Source: Clusia tigrina (lineage: Eukaryota; Arthropoda; Insecta; Diptera; Clusiidae). From it: a DNA stretch of 64,000 bases. The notes under the pieces were generated by a model. The model made no database searches and was not told the origin of the DNA. It saw only the letters and a program-made list of their open reading frames with translations. Where the stretch lies: NCBI GenBank assembly GCA_920105625.2, contig CAKKTE020000510.1:186001-250000 (forward strand), given 5' to 3'. This document shows, piece after piece, positions 1 through 9,850 of this stretch. The translations under genes were made by a program, and so were the position numbers. The first letter of the stretch is position 1; every line of letters begins with the position of its first letter.

Positions 1-1372
1 AGTACTTTATTGTTACAAAATTTCAAGGTTTTATGACGCTCCAGTTAAAAGTTACAAGCATTTGTATGTTGCAAACTTTGATAGGTGTAGGACGTACCGC
101 GTAGAAGTTAGAGCCATTTAAAGTGTTATCAGTGTTTGATTTGGGACTCAAGGGTAGCATAGCTTTGAGCGATAGCTTAAATTGACAAGAGGCTCGAGTA
201 CTTTATTGTTACAAAATTTCAAGGTTTTATGACGCTCCAGTTAAAAGTTACAAGCATTTGTATGTTGCAAACTTTGATAGGTGTAGGACGTACCGTATAG
301 AAGTTAGGGCCATTTGAAGTTTTATCCGTGTTTGATTTGGGACTCAAGGGTAGCATAGCTTTGAGCGATAGCTTAAATTGACAAGAGGCTCGAGTACTTT
401 ATGGTTACAAAATTTCAAGCTTTTATGACGCTCCAGTTAAAAGTTACAAGCATTTGTATGTTGCAAACTTTGATAGGTGTAGGACGTACCGTATAGAAGT
501 TTGGGCCATTTGAAGTTTTATCCGTGTTTGATTTGGGACTCAAGGGTAGCATAGCTTTGAGCGATAGCTTAAATTGACAAGAGGCTCGAGTACTTTATTG
601 TTACAAAATTTCAAGGTTTTATGACGCTCCAGTTAAAAGTTACAAGCATTTGTATGTTGCAAACTTTGATAGGTGTAGGAAATACCGTATAGAAGTTAGG
701 GCCAATTGAAGTTTTATCAGTGTTTGATTTGGGACTCAAGGGTAGCATAGCTTTGAGCGATAGCTTAAATTGACAAGAGGCTCGAGTACTTTATTGTTAC
801 AAAATTTCAAGGTTTTATGACGCTCCAGTTCAAAGTTACAAGCATTTGTATGTTGCAAACTTTGATAGTTGTAGGACGTACCGTAAATAAGTTAGGGCCA
901 TTTGAAGTTTTATCCGTGTTTGATTTCGGACTCAAGGGTAGCATAGCTTTGAGCGATAGCTTAAATTGACAAGAGGCTCGAGTACTTTATTGTTACAAAA
1001 TTTCAAGGTTTTATGACGCTCCAGTTAAAAGTTACAAGCATTTGTATGTTGCAAACTTTGATAGGTGTAGGACGTACCGTATAGAAGTTAGGGCCATTTG
1101 AAGTTTTATCCGTGTTTGATTTGGGACTCAAGGGTAGCATAGCTTTGAGCGATAGCTTAAATTGACAAGAGGCTCGAGTACTTTATTGTTACAAAATTTC
1201 AAGGTTTTATGACGCTCCAGTTAAAAGTTACAAGCATTTGTATGTTGCAAACTTTGATAGGTGTAGGACGTACCGTATAGAAGTTAGGGCCATTTGAAGT
1301 TTTATCCGTGTTTGATATGGGACTCAAGGGTAGCATAGCTTTGAGCGATAGCTTAAATTGACAAGAGGCTCG
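1..1372. repeat. Regular tract, seven 196-bp monomers
   Basis: Starts are at 1, 197, 393, 589, 785, 981 and 1177. The first monomer is type C (gtgtag-like and gagccatttaaag bases), the fourth (589) is type B, and the rest are mostly type A. The monomer at 785 has private changes: ataagtt instead of agaagtt, and tttcggac instead of tttgggac. The monomer at 1177 carries gatatggga, a marker that recurs one HOR unit (1295 bp) later. Confidence 0.9.
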
Positions 1373-1883
1373 AGTACTTTATTGTTACAAAATTTCAAGG
1401 TTTTATGACGCTCCAGTTAAAAGTTACAAGCATTTGTATGTTTCAAACTTTGATAGATGTAGGACGTACCGTATAGCTTTGAGCGATAACTTAAATTGAC
1501 AAGAGGCTCGAGTACTTTATTGTTACAAAATTTCAAGGTTTTATGACGCTCCAGTAAAAAGTTAGAAGCATTTGTATGTTGCAAATTTGATAGGTGTAGG
1601 ACGTACCGTATAGAAGTTAGGGCCATTTGAAGTTTTATCAGTGTTTGATTTGGGACTCAAGGGTTGCATAGCTTTGAGCGATAGCTTAAATTGACAAGAG
1701 GCTCGAGTACTTTATTGTTACAAAATTTCAAGGTTTTATGCCGCTCCAGTAAAATTGTTACAAAATATCAAGGTTTTATGACGCTCCAGTACAAAGTTAC
1801 AAATATTTGTATGTTTCAAACATTGATAGATGTAGGACGTACCGTATAGCTTTGAGCGATAACTTAAATGGACAAGAGGCTCG
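1373..1883. repeat. Variant triplet (138 + 195 + 178 bp), copy 1
   Basis: Three consecutive length-variant monomers. The 138-bp monomer (1373-1510) lacks monomer positions 105-162, a 58-bp deletion between two atag copies. The 195-bp monomer (1511-1705) lacks c76 (gcaaatttg). The 178-bp monomer (1706-1883) has the same 58-bp deletion plus a 40-bp internal tandem duplication of positions 10-49. The triplet is the signature of the 1295-bp HOR. Confidence 0.93.
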
Positions 1884-3178
1884 AGCACTTTATTGTTACA
1901 AAATTTCAAGGTTTTTTGACGCTCCAGTAAAAAGTTACAAGCATTTGTATGTTGTAAACTTTGATAGGTGTAGGAAATACCGTATAGAAGTTAGGGCCAA
2001 TTGAAGTTTTATCAGTGTTTGATTTGGGACTCAAGGGTAGCATAGCTTTGAGCGATAGCTTAAATTGACAAGAGGTTCGAGTACTTTATTGTTACAAAGT
2101 TTCAAGGTTTTATGACGCTCCAGTAAAAAGTTACAAGCATTTGTATGTTGCAAACTTTGATAGGTGTAGGACGTACCGTATAGAAGTTACGGCCATTTGA
2201 AGTTTTATCCGTGTTTGATTTGGGACTCAAGGGTAGCATAGCTTTGAGCGATAGCTTAAATTGACAAGAGGCTCGAGTACTTTATTGTTACAAAATTTCA
2301 AGGTTTTATGACGCTCCAGTTAAAAGTTACAAGCATTTGTATGTTGCAAACTTTGATAGGTGTAGTACGTACCGTATAGAAGTTAGGGCCATTTGAAGTT
2401 TTATCCGTGTTTGATTTGGGACTCAAGGGTAGCATAGCTTTGAGCGATAGCTTAAATTGACAAGAGGCTCAAGTACTTTATTGTTACAAAATTTCAAGGT
2501 TTTATGACGCTCCAGTTAAAAGTTACAAGCATTTGTATGTTGCAAACTTTGATAGGTGTAGGACGTACCGTATAGAAGTTAGGGCCATTTGAAGTTTTAT
2601 CCGTGTTTGATATGGGACTCAAGGGTAGCATAGCTTTGAGCGATAGCTTAAATTGACAAGAGGCTCGAGTACTTTATTGTTACAAAATTTCAAGGTTTTA
2701 TGACGCTCCAGTTAAAAGTTACAAGCATTTGTATGTTTCAAACTTTGATAGATGTAGGACGTACCGTATAGCTTTGAGCGATAACTTTAATTGACAAGAG
2801 GCTCGAGTACTTTATTGTTACAAAATTTCAAGGTTTTATGACGCTCCAGTAAAAAGTTACAAGCATTTGTATGTTGCAAATTTGATAGGTGTAGGACGTA
2901 CCGTATAGAAGTTAGGACCATTTGAAGTTTTATCAGTGTTTGATTTGGGACTCAAGGGTTGCATAGCTTTGAGCGATAGCTTAAATTGACAAGAGGCTCG
3001 AGTACTTTATTGTTACAAAATTTCAAGGTTTTATGCCGCTCCAGTAAAATTGTTACAAAATTTCAAGGTTTTATGACGCTCCAGTACAAAGTTACAAATA
3101 TTTGTATGTTTCAAACTTTGATAGATGTAGGACGTACCGTATAGCTTTGAGCGATAACTTAAATGGACAAGAGGCTCG
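1884..3178. repeat. HOR-7 unit, 1295 bp, copy A
   Basis: Seven monomers of 196, 196, 196, 196, 138, 195 and 178 bp. The first is type D (agcac, ttttttgac, gttgtaaac, B-type end) and the second is type G with the marker gttacggcc (2186). The third has gtagtacg, the fourth has gatatggga, and the unit ends in the 138/195/178 triplet (2668-3178). Copy B follows directly, with only about half a dozen differences seen. Confidence 0.93.
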
Positions 3179-4473
3179 AGCACTTTATTGTTACAAAATT
3201 TCAAGGTTTTTTGACGCTCCAGTAAAAAGTTACAAGCATTTGTATGTTGTAAATTTTGATAGGTGTAGGAAATACCGTATAGAAGTTAGGGCCAATTGAA
3301 GTTTTATCAGTGTTTGATTTGGGACTCAAGGGTAGCATAGCTTTGAGCGATAGCTTAAATTGACAAGAGGCTCGAGTACTTTATTGTTACAAAGTTTCAA
3401 GGTTTTATGACGCTCCAGTAAAAAGTTACAAGCATTTGTATGTTGCAAACTTTGATAGGTGTAGGACGTACCGTATAGAAGTTACGGCCATTTGAAGTTT
3501 TATCCGTGTTTGATTTGGGACTCAAGGGTAGCATAGCTTTGAGCGATAGCTTAAATTGACAAGAGGCTCGAGTACTTTATTGTTACAAAATTTCAAGGTT
3601 TTATGACGCTCCAGTTAAAAGTTACAAGCATTTGTATGTTGCAAACTTTGATAGGTGTAGTACGTACCGTATAGAAGTTAGGGCCATTTGAAGTTTTATC
3701 CGTGTTTGATTTGGGACTCAAGGGTAGCATAGCTTTGAGCGATAGCTTAAATTGACAAGAGGCTCAAGTACTTTATTGTTACAAAATTTCAAGGTTTTAT
3801 GACGCTCCAGTTAAAAGTTACAAGCATTTGTATGTTGCAAACTTTGATAGGTGTAGGACGTACCGTATAGAAGTTAGGGCCATTTGAAGTTTTATCCGTG
3901 TTTGATATGGGACTCAAGGGTAGCATAGCTTTGAGCGATAGCTTAAATTGACAAGAGGCTCGAGTACTTTATTGTTACAAAATTTCAAGGTTTTATGACG
4001 CTCCAGTTAAAAGTTACAAGCATTTGTATGTTTCAAACTTTGATAGATGTAGGACGTACCGTATAGCTTTGAGCGATAACTTTAATTGACAAGTGGCTCG
4101 AGTACTTTATTGTTACAAAATTTCAAGGTTTTATGACGCTCCAGTAAAAAGTTACAAGCATTTGTATGTTGCAAATTTGATAGGTGTAGGACGTACCGTA
4201 TAGAAGTTAGGGCCATTTGAAGTTTTATCAGTGTTTGATTTGGGACTCAAGGGTTGCATAGCTTTGAGCGATAGCTTAAATTGACAAGAGGCTCGAGTAC
4301 TTTATTGTTACAAAATTTCAAGGTTTTATGCCGCTCCAGTAAAATTGTTACAAAATTTCAAGGTTTTATGACGCTCCAGTACAAAGTTACAAATATTTGT
4401 ATGTTTCAAACTTTGATAGATGTAGGACGTACCGTATAGCTTTGAGCGATAACTTAAATGGACAAGAGGCTCG
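3179..4473. repeat. HOR-7 unit, 1295 bp, copy B
   Basis: Same seven-monomer order and lengths as the preceding unit, with the triplet at 3963-4473. Private differences from copy A include gtaaattttg near 3249, acaagtggctc at 4089, and the restored ggctcgag at 3371. The gttacggcc marker sits at 3481, exactly 1295 bp after copy A. Parts of this copy are reused later at 6541-7515 (offset 3362) and 9340 onward (offset 5377). Confidence 0.93.
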
Positions 4474-6041
4474 AGCACTTTATTGTTACAAAATTTCAAG
4501 GTTTTTTGACGCTCCAGTAAAAAGTTACAAGCATTTGTATGTTGTAAACTTTGATAGGTGTAGGAAATACCGTATAGAAGTTAGGGCCAATTGAAGTTTT
4601 ATCAGTGTTTGATTTGGGACTCAAGGGTAGCATAGCTTTGAGCGATAGCTTAAATTGACAAGAGGCTCGAGTACTTTATTGTTACAAAGTTTCAAGATTT
4701 TATGACGCTCCAGTAAAAAGTTACAAGCATTTGTATGTTGCAAACTTTGATAGGTGTAGGACGTACCGTATAGAAGTTACGGCCATTTGAAGTTTTATCC
4801 GTGTTTGATTTGGGACTCAAGGGTAGCATAGCTTTGAGCGATAGCTTAAATTGACAAGAGGCTCGAGTACTTTATTGTTACAAAATTTCAAGGTTTTATG
4901 ACGCTCCAGTTAAAAGTTACAAGCATTTGTATGTTGCAAACTTTGATAGGTGTAGGAAATACCGTATAGAAGTTAGGGCCAATTGAAGTTTTATCAGTGT
5001 TTGATTTGGGACTCAAGGGTAGCATAGCTCTGAGCGATAGCTTAAATTGACAAGAGGCTCGAGTACTTTATTGTTACAAAATTTCAAGGTTTTATGACGC
5101 TCCAGTTAAAAGTTACAAGCATTTGTATGTTGCAAACTTTGATAGGTGTAGGAAATACCGTATAGAAGTTAGGGCCAATTGAAGTTTTATCAGTGTTTGA
5201 TTTGGGACTCAAGGGTAGCATAGCTTTGAGCGATAGCTTAAATTGACAAGAGGCTCGAGTACTTTATTGTTACAAAATTTCAAGGTTTTATGACGCTCCA
5301 GTTAAAAGTTACAAGCATTTTTATGTTGCAAACTTTGATAGGCGTAGGACGTACCGTATAGAAGTTAGGACCATTTGAAGTTTTATCCGTGTTTGATTTG
5401 GGACTCAAGGGTAGCATAGCTTTGAGCGATAGCTTAAATTGACAAAAGGCTCGAGTACTTTATTGTTACAAAATTTCAAGGTTTTATGATGCTCCAGTTA
5501 AAAGTTACAAGCATTTGTATGTTGCAAACTTTGATAGGTGTAGGACGTACCGTATAGAAGTTAGGGCCATTTGAAGTTTTATCCGTGTTTGATTTGGGAC
5601 TCAAGGGTAGCATAGCTTTGAGCGATAGCTTAAATTGACAAGAGGCTCGAGTACTTTATTGTTACAAAGTTTCAAGGTTTTATGACGCTCCAGTAAAAAG
5701 TTACAAGCATTTGTATTTTGCAAACTTTGATAGGTGTAGGACGTACCGTATAGAAGTTAGGGCCATTTGAAGTTTTATCCGTGTTTGATTTGGGACTCAA
5801 GGGTAGCATAGCTTTGAGCGATGGCTTAAATTGACAAGAGGCTCGAGTACTTTATTGTTACAAAATTTCAAGGTTTTATGACGCTCCAGTTAAAAGTTAC
5901 AAGCATTTGTATGTTGCAAACTTTGATAGGTGTAGGACGTACCGTATAGAAGTTAGGGCCATTTGAAGTTTTATCCGTGTTTGATATGGGACTCAAGGGT
6001 AGCATAGCTTTGAGCGATAGCTTAAATTGACAAGAGGCTCG
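4474..6041. repeat. Regular tract of eight 196-bp monomers (expanded HOR-7 derivative)
   Basis: Starts are at 4474, 4670, 4866, 5062, 5258, 5454, 5650 and 5846. It opens with the D and G monomers of HOR-7 (gttacggcc at 4776), then diverges into two type-B monomers, one with agctctgagcg at 5026. Later monomers carry ggcgtagg (5341), gatgctccag (5488), gtattttgc (5715) and gatggctta (5821). The same marker order recurs at 9851-11257. Confidence 0.88.
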
Positions 6042-6167
6042 AGTACTTTATTGTTACAAAATTTCAAGGTTTTATGACGCTCCAGTGAAAAGTTACAAGC
6101 ATTTGTATGTTGCAAACTTTGATAGGTGTAGGACGTACCGTACAGAAGTTAATTGACAAGAGGCTCG
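6042..6167. repeat. 126-bp deletion monomer
   Basis: The sequence runs cagaagtt directly into aattgacaag, so monomer positions 110-179 (70 bp) are missing. The triplet tta is present at both deletion ends (108-110 and 177-179), consistent with a microhomology join. This is the only monomer with this deletion in the window. Confidence 0.92.
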
Positions 6168-7462
6168 AGTACTTTATTGTTACAAAATTTCAAGGTTTTA
6201 TGACGCTCCAGTAAAAAGTTACAAGCATTTGTATGTTGCAAATTTGATAGGTGTAGGACGTACCGTATAGAAGTTAGGACCATTTGAAGTTTTATCAGTG
6301 TTTGATTTGGGACTCAAGGGTTGCATAGCTTTGAGCGATAGCTTAAATTGACAAGAGGCTCGAGTACTTTATTGTTACAAAATTTCAAGGTTTTATGACG
6401 CTCCAGTAAAATTGTTACAAAATTTCAAGGTTTTATGACGCTCCAGTACAAAGTTACAAATATTTGTATGTTTCAAACTTTGATAGATGTAGGACGTACC
6501 GTATAGCTTTGAGCGATAACTTAAATGGACAAGAGGCTCGAGCACTTTATTGTTACAAAATTTCAAGGTTTTTTGACGCTCCAGTAAAAAGTTACAAGCA
6601 TTTGTATGTTGTAAATTTTGATAGGTGTAGGAAATACCGTATAGAAGTTAGGGCCAATTGAAGTTTTATCAGTGTTTGATTTGGGACTCAAGGGTAGCAT
6701 AGCTTTGAGCGATAGCTTAAATTGACAAGAGGCTCGAGTACTTTATTGTTACAAAGTTTCAAGGTTTTATGACGCTCCAGTAAAAAGTTACAAGCATTTG
6801 TATGTTGCAAACTTTGATAGGTGTAGGACGTACCGTATAGAAGTTACGGCCATTTGAAGTTTTATCCGTGTTTGATTTGGGACTCAAGGGTAGCATAGCT
6901 TTGAGCGATAGCTTAAATTGACAAGAGGCTCGAGTACTTTATTGTTACAAAATTTCAAGGTTTTATGACGCTCCAGTTAAAAGTTACAAGCATTTGTATG
7001 TTGCAAACTTTGATAGGTGTAGTACGTACCGTATAGAAGTTAGGGCCATTTGAAGTTTTATCCGTGTTTGATTTGGGACTCAAGGGTAGCATAGCTTTGA
7101 GCGATAGCTTAAATTGACAAGAGGCTCAAGTACTTTATTGTTACAAAATTTCAAGGTTTTATGACGCTCCAGTTAAAAGTTACAAGCATTTGTATGTTGC
7201 AAACTTTGATAGGTGTAGGACGTACCGTATAGAAGTTAGGGCCATTTGAAGTTTTATCCGTGTTTGATATGGGACTCAAGGGTAGCATAGCTTTGAGCGA
7301 TAGCTTAAATTGACAAGAGGCTCGAGTACTTTATTGTTACAAAATTTCAAGGTTTTATGACGCTCCAGTTAAAAGTTACAAGCATTTGTATGTTTCAAAC
7401 TTTGATAGATGTAGGACGTACCGTATAGCTTTGAGCGATAACTTTAATTGACAAGTGGCTCG
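6168..7462. repeat. HOR-7 unit, rotated copy C (1295 bp)
   Basis: Monomers of 195 (6168), 178 (6363), 196 x 4 (6541-7324) and 138 bp (7325-7462) sum to 1295. From 6541 it matches 3179 onward at offset 3362, including gtaaattttg at 6611, gttacggcc at 6843, gtagtacg near 7021 and acaagtggctc at 7451. The 178-bp member reads atgacgctcc where other copies have atgccgctcc in the first duplicated part. Confidence 0.9.
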
Positions 7463-7651
7463 AGTACTTTATTGTTACAAAATTTCAAGGTTTTATGACG
7501 CTCCAGTAAAAAGTTGACAGCTCGAGCAAACTTTGATAGGCGTAGGACGTACCGTATAGAAGTTAGGACCATTTGAAGTTTTATCCGTGTTTGATTTGGA
7601 ACTCAAGGGTAGCATAGCTTTGAGCGATAGCTTAAATTGACAAAAGGCTCG
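7463..7651. repeat. Chimeric 189-bp junction monomer
   Basis: The left part (to about 7515) matches the HOR-7 sequence near 4101-4153. The right part from 7531 matches the monomer at 5258, including ggcgtagg at 7539 (offset 2198). Between them the expected 18 bp (monomer positions 54-71, from acaagcatt to ttg) are replaced by the 11-bp string gacagctcgag. That string equals the monomer-end sequence gacaagaggctcgag with agag removed. The monomer is 7 bp short as a result. Confidence 0.88.
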
Positions 7652-8827
7652 AGTACTTTATTGTTACAAAATTTCAAGGTTTTATGATGCTCCAGTTAAA
7701 AGTTACAAGCATTTGTATGTTGCAAACTTTGATAGGTGTAGGACGTACCGTATAGAAGTTAGGGCCATTTGAAGTTTTATCCGTGTTTGATTTGGGACTC
7801 AAGGGTAGCATAGCTTTGAGCGATAGCTTAAATTGACAAGAGGCTCGAGTACTTTATTGTTACAAAGTTTCAAGGTTTTATGACGCTCCAGTAAAAAGTT
7901 ACAAGCATTTGTATTTTGCAAACTTTGATAGGTGTAGGACGTACCGTATAGAAGTTAGGGCCATTTGAAGTTTTATCCGTGTTTGATTTGGGACTCAAGG
8001 GTAGCATAGCTTTGAGCGATGGCTTAAATTGACAAGAGGCTCGAGTACTTTATTGTTACAAAATTTCAAGGTTTTATGACGCTCCAGTTAAAAGTTACAA
8101 GCATTTGTATGTTGCAAACTTTGATAGGTGTAGGACGTACCGTATAGAAGTTAGGGCCATTTGAAGTTTAATCCGTGTTTGATTTGGGACTCAAGGGTAG
8201 CATAGCTTTGAGCGATAGCTTAAATTGACAAGAGGCTCGAGTACTTTATTGTTACAAAATTTCAAGGTTTTATGACGCTCCAGTTAAAAGTTACAAGCAT
8301 TTGTATGTTGCAAACTTTGATAGGTGTAGGACGTACCGTATAGAAGTTAGGGCCATTTGAAGTTTTATCCGTGTTTGATTTGGGACTCAAGGGTAGCATA
8401 GCTCTGAGCGATAGCTTAAATTGACAAGAGGCTCGAGTACTTTATTGTTACAAAATTTCAAGGTTTTATGACGCTCCAGTTAAAAGTTACAAGCATTTGT
8501 ATGTTGCAAACTTTGATAGGTGTAGGACGTACCGTATAGAAGTTAGGGCCATTTGAAGTTTTATCCGTGTTTGATTTGGGACTCAAGAGTAGCATAGCTT
8601 TGAGCGATAGCTTAAATTGACAAGAGGCTCGAGTACTTTATTGTTACAAAGTTTCAAGGTTTTATGACGCTCCAGTAAAAAGTTACAAGCATTTGTATGT
8701 TGCAAACTTTGATAGGTGTAGGACGTACCGTATAGAAGTTAGGGCCATTTGAAGTTTTATCCGTGTTTGATTTGGGACTCAAGGGTAGCATAGCTTTGAG
8801 CGATAGCTTAAATTGACAAGAGGCTCG
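7652..8827. repeat. Regular tract, six 196-bp monomers
   Basis: Starts are at 7652, 7848, 8044, 8240, 8436 and 8632. The first two repeat the 5454-5845 markers (gatgctccag, gtattttgc, gatggctta) at offset 2198. The fourth ends in agctctgagcg. Most are type A; 7848 and 8632 begin as type G (acaaagtttc, gtaaaaag). Confidence 0.88.
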
Positions 8828-8965
8828 AGTACTTTATTGTTACAAAATTTCAAGGTTTTATGACGCTCCAGTTAAAAGTTACAAGCATTTGTATGTTTCA
8901 AACTTTGATGGATGTAGGACGTACCGTATAGCTTTGAGCGATAACTTAAATGGACAAGAGGCTCG
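8828..8965. repeat. 138-bp monomer (58-bp deletion)
   Basis: Same 105-162 deletion as in the triplets, with a private gatggatgtagg at about 8909. It is followed directly by a type-D monomer rather than by the 195/178 pair. Confidence 0.92.
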
Positions 8966-9143
8966 AGCACTTTATTGTTACAAAATTTCAAGGTTTTTTG
9001 ACGCTCCAGTAAAAAGTTACAAGCATTTGTATGTTGTAAACTTTGATAGGTGTAGGAAATACCGTTGAAGTTTTATCAGTGTTTGATTTGGGACTCAAGG
9101 GTAGCATAGCTTTGAGCGATAGCTTAAATTGACAAGAGGCTCG
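8966..9143. repeat. 178-bp type-D monomer with an 18-bp deletion
   Basis: The sequence reads aaataccgttgaagtttt, so 18 bp (atagaagtt through ccaat, monomer positions 101-118) are missing after accgt. Its 178-bp length equals that of the duplicated/deleted triplet member only by coincidence; the structure is different. Confidence 0.88.
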
Positions 9144-9339
9144 AGTACTTTATTGTTACAAAGTTTCAAGGTATTATGACGCTCCAGTAAAAAGTTACAA
9201 GCATTTGTATGTTGCAAACTTTGATAGGTGTAGGACGTACCGTATAGAAGTTAGGGCCATTTGAAGTTTTATCCGTGTTTGATTTGGGACTCAAGGGTAG
9301 CATAGCTTTGAGCGATAGCTTAAATTGACAAGAGGCTCG
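9144..9339. repeat. Regular monomer, mixed G/A type
   Basis: A single 196-bp copy with acaaagtttc and ggtattatgac, a private change that recurs at about 11838 and 12426. It links the deletion monomer on its left to the next variant triplet. Confidence 0.88.
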
Positions 9340-9850
9340 AGTACTTTATTGTTACAAAATTTCAAGGTTTTATGACGCTCCAGTTAAAAGTTACAAGCAT
9401 TTGTATGTTTCAAACTTTGATAGATGTAGGACGTACCGTATAGCTTTGAGCGATAACTTTAATTGACAAGTGGCTCGAGTACTTTATTGTTACAAAATTT
9501 CAAGGTTTTATGACGCTCCAGTAAAAAGTTACAAGCATTTGTATGTTGCAAATTTGATAGGTGTAGGACGTACCGTATAGAAGTTAGGGCCATTTGAAGT
9601 TTTATCAGTGTTTGATTTGGGACTCAAGGGTTGCATAGCTTTGAGCGATAGCTTAAATTGACAAGAGGCTCGAGTACTTTATTGTTACAAAATTTCAAGG
9701 TTTTATGCCGCTCCAGTAAAATTGTTACAAAATTTCAAGGTTTTATGACGCTCCAGTACAAAGTTACAAATATTTGTATGTTTCAAACTTTGATAGATGT
9801 AGGACGTACCGTATAGCTTTGAGCGATAACTTAAATGGACAAGAGGCTCG
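9340..9850. repeat. Variant triplet (138 + 195 + 178 bp), copy 4
   Basis: Starts are at 9340 (138), 9478 (195) and 9673 (178). It matches the triplet at 3963-4473 at offset 5377, including acaagtggctc before 9478 and atgccgctcc in the duplicated monomer. Confidence 0.93.

Noticed and set aside
1807..2004. Recurrent 65-codon open frames on the + strand (also at 3102, 4397, 6464, 9774, 20283, 24771, 30789, 38454, 43516)
   Set aside because: They exist only where the 58-bp deletion joins to a type-D monomer whose tgg replaces the normal in-frame tga of ttgacaag. The reading runs over a monomer boundary of satellite DNA. Because 196 is not a multiple of 3 the frame changes in each monomer. No start context, domain or signal supports a gene; recurrence reflects HOR copying.
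2360..2372. Palindrome gtacgtac in gtagtacgtacc (also about 3659 and 7021)
   Set aside because: It is a single g-to-t change shared by three HOR-7 copies; a by-product of copying with no sign of function.
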